From: Aphelenchoides besseyi
Taxonomy: Eukaryota; Nematoda; Chromadorea; Rhabditida; Aphelenchoididae
DNA: 64,000 bases
Direction of reading: 5' to 3'
Assembly: GCA_024699855.1 (NCBI GenBank)
Contig: JAMPIQ010000001.1
Location: 14,632,001 to 14,696,000 of the forward strand
The position numbers were made by a program, and so were the translations under genes. Position 1 is the stretch's first letter, and every line of letters starts with the position of its first letter. Positions 1 through 11,816 of this stretch are shown here, piece after piece. The notes below the pieces were generated by a model that was not told the DNA's origin, searched no databases, and was given only the letters and a program-made list of their open reading frames with translations.

Positions 1-3000
1 TGGTGATGTCGTTTCAGGAGGCTCATCGATTGCTAATCATGAGCTTTTTATCACACGCATTGAAAACACAATGGCCGGAATCGAAGAGAACCGGATGACC
101 ACAGATCCACGCTATCAACTTCTAGAGAATTTGAAACAAAAACTGCAAGGTTTTTTGATCGTCTAGTTGTTTTCAATTGAACTTTTCTTTAGGTGAACCG
201 ATTACTTTGCGAAAAGAACCGGAGAATGGAACCGAACGAGTGATTCCTGAAAAGAACAGAACGTTGAGTGAGAATCAGATGAACAAATTCGTCGCTCAAA
301 TTTCTGTTTACAAGAAACTCGCATCCAATGAGCCGGTTCCACCGAACGTCATGGCACTTGCCACTCATTCGAATCTACCACCCGCTTTCGAGTACACGAA
401 AGAATTGGAAGATGGCGAGAAGTTGCCGTACGATTTGATGAAGGTCCTGGCTATTCATTTGCAACGCACCAGCAATCGTCAATCCACTCTGCCAACACCG
501 ATTGGCATCGATCCGCAGGCGATTGCGAAGGAACGAGAAAATCGGTTAGTTTCTTCAATCAAGTTTCGTTGATCGTAGTTTTTAGAATTCACAATCGAAT
601 TCTCCATCGTATGAATGTGCTCGAAAATCTTCCGGCGAACATCAGTCAACATCTTCGAATGAAAGCGGAAATCGAACTTCGTGCCCTTCGACTTTTGAAT
701 ATGCAGAGTTTTATTCGCAACGAAGTTCTGGGTTATTTGAAACGCGATACAACTCTCGAAACATCTCTCAATCCTTACGCGTACAGAAGAACTAAACGGC
801 ATAATCTGCGTGAAGCGAGAGTAATGGAACGTTTGGAGAAACAACAACAGCAAGAACAAAAGAAACGTTTGAGACAAAAACACGTCGAATTGCTTCAAGC
901 CATTTCGCAAGCAAGCAGGGACTTTAAGGTAAAAGTAGAATTACATCGAATTTTATATTCTCGACTTTAGGAGTTCCATCGTAATTGTCAAGCTAAAACT
1001 GCACGTATTCGCAAAGCAACCATAGCTTATCATCAGAATTCGGAACGTGAACGAAAGAAAGAAGAACAACGCAAAGAAAGAGAGCGTATGACCAAACTTA
1101 TCGAAGAGGACGAAGCCGGTTATCGTCAGTTGCTGGATGAGAAAAAAGATCAACGTTTGGTGTTCTTGTTGCAACAAACAGACGAGTTTGTTGAGTCTCT
1201 TACCGGGTTGGTTCGACAGCATCAAGTGAGTTCGACAGTTCTTCTCGTTTCCACTCATGATTTTATAGCAAGTCGAAAAGAAACGTAAACGTGACGAGCG
1301 AAAAGAAGCACGAAAAGCTTTGGAGCAGGAAAATGCTGCCACCGATACGGTTCGTGTTATGGTGCGCAATTTGGCAACTTGTGAGATTCTCACTGGTGAT
1401 CAGGCACCAAGAGCCGAAGAATTAGAACAATGGTTGGAGATGCATCCCGGCTACGAGGTTTTGTCGCGTGATGCCGGTTCGGACATCGATGAGGAAGACG
1501 ACGATGGCGGAAAACAAGTGATAAAAGACGACAAAGACGATGAGTTTGAAGGTATTTGTTAGACGATTTTGAATGATTTCATTTTCGATTTAGATTTGGA
1601 TGAAGAGCAACGTAACAAGCGAATCATCGAAAAGGCGCGTAACGAGGAAGACGAGTATTCAAATAATAAACGACAAATGGAATCTTATTATGCGACTGCC
1701 CATCGAATTCACGAGAAGATCGTCAATCAACACTCGTCATTGGGCGGTGGAAACGACAGTCTGAAACTTAAACCCTACCAACTCAAAGGTCTGGAATGGA
1801 TGGTCTCTTTGTACAACAATAATCTCAATGGAATTTTGGCTGATGAAATGGGTTTGGGAAAAACGATTCAGACCGTTGCGTTAGTCACTTATCTTATGGA
1901 AGTCAAAAAAGTCAATGGACCTTATCTGATTATTGTGCCTTTATCGTTAGTTGTTTTTTTCATATTCAATTTTATACTCCATTTTACAGAACAATTTCAA
2001 ATTGGATGTTGGAGTTGGAGAAGTGGGCACCGCATATCGTCAAAATCGTCTACAAAGGAGATCGCGATGCTCGTAAGCGAATGGAAGGAAAGATCAAACG
2101 TGGAGAGTTCAACGTTCTTCTTACCACTTATGATTACGTACTCAAGGAAAAGGGATTGCTGGGTAAAATTAAGTGGAAGTACATGATCATCGATGAGGGA
2201 CATCGAATGAAAAATCACAACTGCAAATTGACACTGACTCTCAACGCCTATTTCTCGGCTCAACATCGTCTTCTGCTTACCGGCACTCCGCTGCAGAACA
2301 AGCTGCCAGAGCTATGGGTTTGTTTATAGAAGAAATCAATTGAAATAAGTGAATGCGTTTTCAGGCGTTGCTCAACTTCTTACTACCAACAATCTTCAGC
2401 TCCTGCGGTACTTTCGAACAATGGTAAGTTGCTAAACAACAAATTTGTCTATACACTTATCTTTAGGTTCAATGCGCCGTTTGCAACCACCGGTGAAAAA
2501 GTCGAGTTAAATCAAGAAGAGACGATGTTGATTATTCGTCGTTTACACAAAGTTCTTCGACCGTTCTTATTGCGACGTTTGAAGAAAGAAGTTGAGTCTG
2601 AGCTTCCTGATAAAACAGAATGTAAGTCCAGAAGGAAATAATTTTAATCGATTGGGCGTTTTAGATGTGATTAAATGTGACATGAGTGCACTACAACGTA
2701 TTGTTTATCGTCATTTGCAAAAAGGACTTCTTATTGATTCATCTATGGTTAGTTTCTTGGATCTTTTGTAACCATTGAATTGTTCAGGAAAATGGTCGTT
2801 CTTTACAAAACACTATGGCTCAGCTTCGTAAGCTGGCCAATCATCCGTTCTTGTTTCCGGCTATTGAACAAGATTGCATCAAATTTTGGAACCGTAACGA
2901 CATCAACGGCAAAGATTTGTATCGAGTTTCGGGCAAATTCGAACTGTTAGATCGTATTCTACCGAAACTTAAGGCCACTGGTCATCGTGTGTTGATGTTT

Positions 3001-4303
3001 TCACAAATGACTAAACTCATGGATATTATGGAAGATTACTTTTTGTTCAAGGGCTACAAATACATGCGGTTGGATGGGTCAACAAAGCACGAGGATCGTG
3101 GAGCAATGCTAAAGGAGTTTAATGCCGTAAACTCCGAGTATTTTATCTTCGTCCTGTCAACTAGAGCAGGTTTGTGATTTCACTATTGCAATCGATAATT
3201 GATCTTCAAAAAAACTTTTTAATATTAATTTGCGTCGTAAAAAAAGACTGCAATTACTTTGTCTCAGGATATCACGTAATCTTTTAGGTGGATTGGGTTT
3301 GAATTTGCAAACTGCTGACACGGTTATCATCTTTGACTCCGACTGGGTAGGTTACTAAGCTTTGAGGAAGCAAACTAATTTGTCGTTTTTGCAGAATCCA
3401 CATCAATTAAGTTTTTAACCTCATACTCTTACAGTTGTATTCGAAAAAATTCAGTCAAAACGTTTTTTAGTTCGAAATATTTGACTGAATTTCTTTCGAT
3501 ATGATTGTAAAAGTACGATGGTTAATTGAAACGTTTTTAGGACATGCAGGTTAACTCTTTAGCTTCAATATAAGTCAACTTCTGTTCTGTTTCAGGCGCA
3601 AGATCGAGCACATCGAATTGGACAAACACGTGAAGTTCGAGTTCTGCGTTTGATTACCGTGAACACAATCGAAGAGAAGATTTTGGCGGCAGCTCGATAC
3701 AAACTGAATGTCGACGAGAAGGTTATTCAAGCGGGAATGTTCGATCAACGCTCAACGGGTGCCGAACGACGTCAAATGCTGGAAAGCATCATTAAAGCAG
3801 AGAACGAAGATGAAGATGAAAACGAAGTACCCGAAGACGAAACGATTAATCAGATGGTTGCACGTAGTGAAGAAGAATTTGCAATTTTCCAAGTAATCTC
3901 TCGATTTCAATTCTCTTTTAAATTTTGTTTTAGCGTATGGACATTGAACGTCGTCGTCAAGAGGCATCCGAGGATCAACGTAAACCCCGACTGATTGAAG
4001 AGAGCGAAGTGCCGACTTCGATCATCGAACAACACAAAAAGTTCACGGAAGAAGAGGAACGTGGTCCAACGAGCAGCAAACACGCGATCGACACATCGCT
4101 CGAAGGCGGTCGTCGAAAACGACGTGAAGTCAACTATGCACAGGTTAGTAGTCGATTTGTTTGCAAAAAAACTCGAGCAACTATTTCAGGATCTGATGAG
4201 TGACCGCGAGTGGTTGAAGAGTATCAACGAAGACGTACTTGAATATGAAGACGACGATGAGCCTCAGCCGAAACGTAAACGTCGACCACACAAGGGCGAA
4301 TGA
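1..4303 (+). CDS. swsn-4: Brahma/BRG1-type SWI/SNF chromatin-remodelling ATPase (5' end outside window)
   Basis: This is the ATPase motor of the SWI/SNF (BAF) nucleosome-remodelling complex, acting in the nucleus. The reading frame is already open at base 2 and crosses about a dozen short introns. In order it shows a helix-rich N-terminal part, an HSA domain (about 580-1000, [13 protein letters not shown], basic and Gln-rich), the DEXD helicase lobe (walker A DEMGLGKT near 1845, DEGH near 2190, LLTGTPLQN near 2275), the second lobe (HRVLMFSQM near 2985, [12 protein letters not shown] across 3150-3310, [11 protein letters not shown] near 3605) and a SnAC region (about 3670-4050). It ends in a basic tail ([10 protein letters not shown]) with TGA at 4301-4303. 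No bromodomain follows before or after the stop. One junction (3406/3541) needs a non-GT intron and a 9-nt microexon. The family assignment is very secure; the symbol is the C. elegans orthologue name. Confidence 0.95.
3407..3540 (+). repeat. Fold-back (hairpin) non-canonical intron in the Brahma gene
   Basis: The conserved protein segment [16 protein letters not shown] requires removal of 3407-3540, which begins TTAAG and ends TTTTTAG, so the 5' end is not GT or GC. The next exon is only nine bases (3541-3549, GACATGCAG = Asp-Met-Gln) and is followed by a normal GT-AG intron to 3594. The interval is an imperfect inverted repeat: the segment around 3434-3456 (TCGAAAAAATTCAGTCAAA core) pairs with that around 3480-3502 (TTTGACTGAATTTCTTTCGA), and the outer ends also match (CAATTAA/TTAATTG). 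This looks like a MITE or introner-type element acting as, or inserted into, an intron; that origin is inference. Confidence 0.7.
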
Positions 4304-5855
4304 CCTCTTAGTGTGCCGAAGACATGTAAATGATCGTTTTAGATCTTATTTATTCTTTTCTCTGTAATTTGCTCTACAAATCGTCGCAGCTATTGAAATT
4401 TTTGATTGTCGCAGTTGTCTTTATGTTTGTCGCATTTAACCACACAACTTTGTTACTTCAACTAACGTATTTGTTTTTAATGTAAAAAGAGGAAAACAAC
4501 CGAATAAACGTTGTGAACAGGAACGAAGCCTTGTGGTTAAAAAGATGTCTACAAGTTTCGCACACAACAAAAATCTGTGTAAGCATCGGTAATTTGGATT
4601 CAAAACTACAACACAATCCAACAAATAACACGGCCATTCACCGGCATCATCGCGTCGATGATCTTTGAAAGTTTGCGACAACTTCCGGAGCCCTTGGATT
4701 GAATCAGAAATGTGTAATTTGTTGATGTAATTGGAGAGAATGTCGGTACGAAATTTCCCGTCTTTGTCGACCAATGAGCATCAAATTAGACGGTTTCCGG
4801 AAAGCATTGAATTGGTCATTTCAGCGGAATGTCAATCGAACATCCACTGCATTCGAGACAAACAAGAGAAGCAGTAGAGAATCAGAGCGGATGTTCGATT
4901 TGATCATCTGATTACATCAGTTGCGCAAAAGATCAACCACATCACTCGTGACTTCAGACATCCTTCTTTTAAATTTATGTGCTGAAGATCCTCGAATCAA
5001 AGTTTTTTGAGAAGTTTTTTGTGATCCACAGCATTTGTTTGGTTTTCTGTTAATGAACTCGGAACTATAGAATCGGTTTGTTCACGTGAATTTCTGTTGT
5101 AATTTATCTCTCGAACGACGTCACGAACTCACCGTTTTGCTACAAGGTGTAGCTCGTCATTGGAATCAAAGAACGTTCCGCGAGCTTTTCGAGTGTTCTC
5201 CTTTGCTCAGCTTGTTTGATTTTCAAAGTTTTTGTGATGTTAATCGCCTTCATCGACGTCATTCGAAAGTCTCTTACCAACTATTTGCACAAGATGTTCA
5301 GTTTCTTACACTTGTGTTACAGAATCATAATTCACGTGCAAACAGGCAAAAGAGTTGATCTGCAATACACGAACTCGACAAACAATTTGAATTTGCAAAA
5401 CAATTGAAATGAGAAGAATGACGAGACAAAAACAAGATTGAATGGGTGGACTGAAGATCCGTGCATTTAAGCGGTCAGCGAACACACTCGATAGTCAATC
5501 GTTCAACATTGTTTTGGATACATCCTACAAAATATAGTTTTCGTTGAACATTTTCTTTGTCATAATCCATTCATCGATATATCTGAACGTCTTATGATGC
5601 CACTGTCAGTTGGAGACAAGCAGCCTTCGTTTAAGACCAATCCAATATGCAGTTTCCTAACCGACATATAACCAACCGTCTGTGTTTTCTCAATTCCTTT
5701 TTTGTTTATTCTTCCTGTAAAATTACACTATCAACCGTGTTTGTTCTTGATGCTAACATCTCCATTTGCGTTTATAAGATTACCGTAACGTATTGTAAAA
5801 TCGCATCCACAAGTGCATCTTTGAGTTTATTTTTAGTTCAATAATTTGTATCGAG
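4304..5855. other. Gene-poor interval after the Brahma gene
   Basis: This stretch holds the 3' end of the Brahma transcript and no gene I can support. An AATAAA lies near 4502 on the + strand. A minus-strand open stretch at 4436-4774 has no ATG and no usable splice acceptor upstream. A plus-strand open stretch of 90 codons at 5086-5358 resembles nothing known and lacks a visible poly(A) signal or splicing support. Confidence 0.5.
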
Positions 5856-7264
5856 ATGGAATCAAGTCCTGGGAATCCGAGTTCAAAGCCTCAGATGAAA
5901 CCGTTTACTTGGAACGTTTTTCTCAAATTTTATCTCCGATTAAACTCCAAAAACAACTCAGCTTCCGTTTTGTACGTTTCCGACTATCAACTTAAATGCA
6001 ATCATTTTGCTAGAATTACGGTAAGAACACTTCTGTTGAACTACAACTACTCACTTATAAGACTCGATTACTCAAGGTTATCTTCTCGATTTTAGGTTTT
6101 AAGTCGCAATTCATTGTTAGCTCTGCGTCACTTTCTCTACCGTTTTGAATTTGCTGAACAGAAAGTTTTTGGTGTTGGCAACTTTGAGTTTCATTATAAC
6201 AATGAAAACGGACCAAAATTCTTGGATTCAACGGCCTGTCAACTGATTCGTCTGATTCGACCGAGAAACTTCGTTCTATCCGGCGTATTTAAAGATCCAA
6301 ATCCGCAACAAATTCATGAGGTAGTTCAGTCCTGTGGTTTGGGTTGTGTTGAATTAGTGTTGGATGAGCAAACAAATACCTCGAATGCCTTACAACTACT
6401 TCATGCCCTTGGACCTCGTCTTCAGACTCTTCGTTGTGATCCGAAACTCTTAGCAAAACTTGATCGGCTACCTTCTATGTGCTTATCCACTTACCGACCT
6501 ATTCATAAAAATGGACAAAAGAAAAGCGAGTGGTTAAAAAAACTTGTTTTACTCATCAAACATTTTCAGTTCAATTAACAGCGATCGCTAACCATCGAGT
6601 TCGGTGTTTAGATTTAGTCGAAACACACATTACTGATATCGAGTTAGCTTTATCTCTCAATAAACTCTAATACTTTTGTAGTTTGACGACCATTAAAGAG
6701 CCCGTCGAGTCAATTCAGGAGCTGCGGCTAAAAGCTCGTGTCTCAGAAGCTGGAAACGTCGTTCAAATCCTTGAGCAAATTCACTCTAAATTCCCGCAAC
6801 TCAAACATTTGAATGTGCAATTCGAAGAAAATGTAAGAGCTTCAATCATTTTCTCGAATAATTTTCATTTTAGTTTTCATGTCGCTTCTTCAGTTTCGAG
6901 CTCTCACAGACGATCTCTCGTTTATTTGAATTTGCTCGTAGTTGTCAATCGTCCATTCAATGGTTGACCATACAATTCTACGCTGAACAATTGGTCTCCA
7001 AAGTCAAAGTGAGTTTTTAGACTTGATAGCACTGATGTCCGTTTGTAGAATCCGGAGTGCAATTGGACCAAAAAGTTCTTAGAAACCGCCGATTTTTCAA
7101 AGGTCTGGAATCACATCGAAGAAAACAAGGCAAATGAAACTTTGAAATTGGAATATTGGGATAATTTCTTGGCTTTTCAAGTTTACGCTCAACTCTCAAC
7201 CATCTCAAATGCTTACGATTTTGACTACATCGATGCAGCGACGAACCGATCTTATTTTTATTGA
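5856..7264 (+). CDS. Orphan multi-exon protein, LRR/F-box-associated-like
   Basis: I do not recognise the family. The start is ATG at 5856 (MESSPGNPSS). Exons join across short introns at about 6021-6095, 6533-6569, 6643-6681, 6832-6872 and 7009-7048, and end at TGA 7262-7264, with AATAAA at 7322. The middle part repeats patterns such as RLIRPRNFVLSGVF, LHALGPRLQTLRC and KFPQLKHLNVQF. These resemble the leucine-rich C-terminal halves of nematode F-box proteins, but no N-terminal F-box is visible. The junction after KSEW (about 6532) does not keep frame with a simple GT-AG intron: the downstream frame needs one nucleotide fewer. It therefore either uses an unusual site or the copy is damaged. 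Every other junction is clean. Confidence 0.7.
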
Positions 7265-7460
7265 GTGCAACAAGATGATCAACGATCACTTGTAACAACT
7301 TTTGTGGTTCTAACTTCTGTAAATAAAATCACTTATGGCTTTTATTTTTTCGATCGAATCATAGAAATGGCCTAGATATCAAACACCCGAAAACTAATCC
7401 AATACTCAACTGTCAGCAGGGTAAGACACTAAGCTAAGAAAAAGAACACCGGTTGCTCGT

Positions 7461-9440
7461 TTAACCCCAAACATCTTCGATAAAATACTCTTGATCGCGT
7501 AATCTTTTAAGAATTGCAATGGCCTCGGGTTTCGTAATCCCTGTAATCAATTGGCTTAAGAATAGCTCGACAGAAGCCGGCTTACCTTGTTTTTCGCTTA
7601 TGATTCCCGTCAAACATTCCCACAATTGTCGAGACATCAATTTTACGTCTCCACAGGCAAAAATAAACGGTTGAGGTTCGGAGAGAAGAAAATCCCAAAA
7701 CTGGAATAAAAACGATAATTTTATCAGTATAATCGTAGAAACTACTTCATCCGGTTGTTGTCTTAAAGCATCGTAAATGTAGCGAGGACGATCGGTTCCT
7801 TCATTCTCAGCTTTTGATTCGCATAAAATTAAATCGGTTAGCGTTCCGTCTTTCTTCAGTCGTTCGATATCATCTCTAAACAAGATCGCCATACGAAACA
7901 ACAGTAGCAACCCACTTGAAAATATATTCCTTTTCCAAGTCCCGGGAACCATAGAAGAGATAGCGTTTGACCGGCTTTACTGTATCCTGTAGTTCGATCA
8001 GCTGCTGAAGTTCGCGAAAACGTTCGAGAAAGGCGACAAACGGCGCGACTCCAGTTCCCGGTCCGAACATCACGATCGGCACCTGATCCAGCGTAAGTGA
8101 TGGTTTGACTTTAAGTGGAAACCGGAACTTCGAGGGCTCTTTAGCTATCATCTAAAATCGAGTAATTAAAAATAAGGAAGTCCTTAGCAAACTTGAACAT
8201 AATCGCCGTTCATTAGTGACTTCAAATAACCGGAACAAAGACCATAGCGCGTGTACATGACACCATTTTGTCCGCCTTTTGTTTTCATTAACGAAACAAC
8301 AAAGCGAAATCGATTCTTCTCGTACAAATCCCAACTTGAAACCGTGTAAGCACGTGGTAGAAGACGAGGCAAAATCTCTAAAAATCACGTTGAAAACAAT
8401 GAAAACAGGAAGCTCGAACCAATCAGTCGTTCTATTGGCGGTGTACAGGAATCGAAATGAATTAATAGATCGATTAAACTAATCGATGCCTAAACATTTG
8501 TCTTGAAAATGATCCAATACATCGAACTACTGCTTGAACATGAGTGTTGAACTCTTTAGCGCCGTCAATGCTACACAACTCCAAGAGTCGTCGACGTTCG
8601 GACGCATTTTTGCAATAGTCGGCAAGAGCCCGAATAACCGGCTAAAACGAAAGCTAACAAGAGCAAAAGTGTTGACTTACTCGACCAGGTACCCGACGAA
8701 TGTCCAAACAATAAGTGAGCATATAGCGAATTGAGCACAACGGTGGAATATAGTCGGGGACATCTTTCTCACTGTTCGAATCAATTTTTTCCAAACGAAT
8801 TTGTAGGTCCGCTTTCAACGTTAAATCTAGTCTAAAGTTCAAAAATCAAAACGAACCGGGAGTCTTAGTTCACCGTGACAACAGAAATTCGACATCGATC
8901 TCAGCATTTGGACAAACGACATAGAACGCATCGCCGGCTTCGAAGTGCTTCACATAGGGCTCGTATTCGTTGAAAGAGAACTGGATTTCGAACTTTGGTT
9001 TTCCGATGTCCGTGTCAGTCGAAATGTCGTAAGTGGAATGAACGACTGCCGAGAACGGTGCTCCCAAAGCTCCAGGAAAGGAAGCACCGTTCTGCCACTC
9101 GACCGTCGACTGATCCTAATCGAAAATTCGAGTTTATAACCGAACTTCCACTCACGAATTGTTCATCACTTATTTCTGCTTTCAAGTAAGACTTTGTCGT
9201 TTGGGGGACTCGAAGATGCTCAACCGATCGCAACGATTCAGCGCCCATAAATCAAAAAACAAGTTTAAAATAACGAAAATGCGAAGTGAAATGTTGATCT
9301 TCTTCTCAGAACCCGTCGAACTCACCTCTCAGTAAACCGGGAGCATCGATGGCCTCTCGCAAAGCGGAGATGTTGAACGAAGTCATGAAGTCGACTTCTC
9401 TCAATTTCAACGGTTTTTGTTGAACGACGCGAAGAAGCCA
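7461..9440 (-). CDS. mtrr-1: Methionine synthase reductase-like diflavin reductase, FAD/NADPH half only
   Basis: The protein reads from high to low coordinates. It has a linker (about 9327-9440 and 9130-9215), an FAD-binding region (GDAFYVVCPNAEID near 8890), a connecting domain (YMLTYCLDIRRVP near 8690; RALADYCKNASERR near 8620), the FAD signature PRAYTVSSW near 8345, an NADPH region (MFGPGTGVAPF near 8055; FYGSRDLEKEYIF near 7940; FACGDVKLMSRQL near 7650) and the C-terminus FIEDVWG with TAA at 7461. Order and spacing match methionine synthase reductase, which reactivates cob(II)alamin methionine synthase in the methionine cycle. The N-terminal flavodoxin/FMN domain that should precede 9440 was not found in 9441-10030. 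The 5' end of the model is therefore unresolved, or the domain is truly missing. The family call rests on the linker and C-terminal similarity to human MTRR as I recall it. Confidence 0.82.
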
Positions 9441-10032
9441 CTGGAACAGCACAGGAATTAAACGCGAACTTCAGACTTCACGTTCGAGTTGGACAAATTG
9501 TGTTCTATCACGTGAATAAAAACAAAAAATTTCAAGAAACGCGAAAAAATTTTAGCAAACAATTTTAAACGTAACTGAAAGTCTGGGCATTGATTTTGGA
9601 CCAGAGAGCATAGGGAAAACGCTCTGCGGATTGAGAGCAAGATACTCGAAGGAAAAGAATCGCCGACACAGTGCTTGTGCGCTTAACTCTACATCTAGGG
9701 TCTTAGAAGCTTAACAATGGATGTTTGGCTCAAAATGTTGATGTCATCGAGTGTTGCTCTTAATCATTTGTCCGCTTGAAAGACCATCTTGTTGGCTTTA
9801 TTATTAGATTAACAACCAATGGTTAACTTAATCATTAGCAACAACCAAAAGTTTATTAGATATGAAATGAATGTCAACAAAAACAAGTTTATGTACATTG
9901 CTTGCAATACGAAGACAAATGCGATTTGAAAGTACCTGAGTAATAAACGAAAATCAGAAGATTCATTGAAGAAATTTTGAACAATCGATTTGAATGGCTG
10001 ATTGTATTGGAAAGTTTAAGCTCAACAAAGTA
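9441..10032. other. Interval where the FMN domain of the reductase would be expected
   Basis: No flavodoxin motif is readable on the minus strand here. I looked for a phosphate-binding loop of the SQTGTA kind and for GDSEY- or GEGDPP-like motifs. A 60-codon minus-strand stretch (9458-9640) has no such signature. The sequence next to 10030 is the 3' end of the neighbouring Ly6 gene. Confidence 0.5.
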
Positions 10033-11816
10033 TCAGTTTAAAAAATACCCAGTGACAAAACATGTCATGAACATTATGATTATCGTCGTTACAAAAGCCG
10101 ACGACTGAGCGACCCCAACTCCGCCAAAAGCAGCGCCATTACAACGATCTCCTAAGCACGAGCAAACGGATATCGGCTGTGTGTCCATTCCGTATCGAAA
10201 CAAATCGGAAGCTCGAACATCGCGACACAAATCGTACTGATCGAAGAGAGCAATCGTTTGGTTGTGAAAACCGAAACGACTTAACGAAGTTGCACAACCA
10301 CGCATCGTGAGCTTTCGACCCGATTTACGTCCTACGATCACAGCATATATAAATGGGTAGCTTGCGCTAAGAGCTTACCCATCACAGTAAATTCCTGAGT
10401 TAAAGTCAAGCAAATTGCACGACACGGAACCATTCCGACATTCGTCGTATCCATAGGTTGTTCCTCACATTGAGAAGTGAAGTTTTTTGGTTCAAAGAAG
10501 AATCTAAAAGTATATTGACGTTTATCGTTAAACCACGGCTTACTGTGACAGTTCTCCGTCTCTGAACAAATCCTGATACATGGGGCTCATACAAGAGTAG
10601 CAACGATTGACACGTAAATACGAAGGATATGTGATCTTTTTGGTCGAAACATCTAAAATGAAAACAATAAGATTTTGTTCGTAAACTTAGATCTATTTCT
10701 TTCTATTTGACCTTGTTTTCTGTTTGTTGTGATTTCTCGACTATTGTTATTCGCCAAACCAATGAATTTTACCGCAGTCCAGACCACATAAGCTTCGAAC
10801 AACATAGTAAGTACGATGAGAACGAAACAATGGCATTGGGCCGCAAGCATATTAGAAGTTGTTGCATTTGGTTAACATACGAAGAAAGTTGGTTTCTATA
10901 TTTGGAGATTCGGACATGATTATGTTACAACTTTTACGATTTACAAATCGAAAATCTTTGTAAATAGGAAGATAATTGAATGAAACAGAAGTTTGATTTG
11001 CGGGATTGCGTATGTCGACAAGTTGGCTGACTAAAACCAAGGCATAACGTCCGTTAGTTTCGTTAATTATCTTTCAATTGAGCAGGTTGATAGGAAAGGA
11101 AACTTATTGAACCAATTGAATGACTGGAGACAAAACGAAGAACCAAAACGGCACCCGAAGAATGTTATTTTGCTTTATGCGGAAAGTTAATTGGCAGGTA
11201 GCTGACTAGCTCAAGACAACGAAAAGAAGTGTCTGGGCTAGAATAAACTTTTACGAGATTTCAATTTCACTACGCCAACAGGTGAGGTCCAAAAAAGTGT
11301 TTTATGGCGACTAATAATAAATCCAAAGAGCGTTTGGTTGTTAGCATCTTAGGCTTGTTGCTGATTTCAAGCTTTTCGCCTTAACACAAATGGCGTGCAG
11401 TGTGAAGAAGTGTGAAACAAACTTATGTACGGTCGAGAATTGTTTTTCTGTTTCTTAACTTAATCTTAAAAACTCAATTGCTCACCTGAATATGTTCGTC
11501 CGTTTGTTCCGATAATGGCCGTGAAGAAAAGAAACAGTTGAATTAAAGTTGCTAAGGGTCTACGAATTTCAGTTTTTCTTCTGGATCTAATGAGCGATGT
11601 CCGGTCGTCTAATTCTCTTTTTTCAAAAATAATATGATCGGACTGAATGAAGGAAGCAGATGACGTGCCTTGAGGTCTTGACCGTGAGGTTACATTTTGA
11701 ATTGTAGAAGTTGAACAGAGAGAACACTTCATTCGATCCCACGATTCCGAGCTTGAAGCGACGACTGAAGAAGAGCAATATGCTTCCCAGTTAGCAACGC
11801 GTGATTGTGATCGCAT
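10033..11816 (-). CDS. Secreted, probably GPI-anchored Ly6/uPAR-fold protein (ODR-2/HOT-like)
   Basis: Exon 1 (about 11487-11816) carries a signal-anchor stretch (LIQLFLFFTAIIGTNG). It ends in phase 1 and joins exactly in phase to an exon starting near 10650. The mature part shows the three-finger pattern: NRCYSCMSPMYQDLF near 10575, SQCEEQPMDTT near 10460, MVPCRAICLTL near 10420, MRGCATSLSRFGF near 10290, YDLCRDVR near 10235 and the closing VCSCLGDRCNG near 10150. A hydrophobic tail follows (FVTTIIIMFMTCFVTGYFLN) before TAG/TAA at 10033, as expected of a GPI signal. The Cys spacing and CYSC opening resemble nematode ODR-2/HOT proteins, which act at the neuronal surface. The first intron is about 830 bp, unusually long for this window. 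The Ly6 fold is fairly sure; the ODR-2 subgroup is inference. Confidence 0.75.

Noticed and set aside
3170..3287. 118-bp Brahma intron just before the fold-back one, checked for a similar hairpin
   Set aside because: It has normal GT-AG ends and only weak self-complementarity.
4436..4774. 112-codon minus-strand frame downstream of the Brahma gene
   Set aside because: No ATG start, an in-frame stop just upstream and no AG acceptor in reach. It resembles no family.
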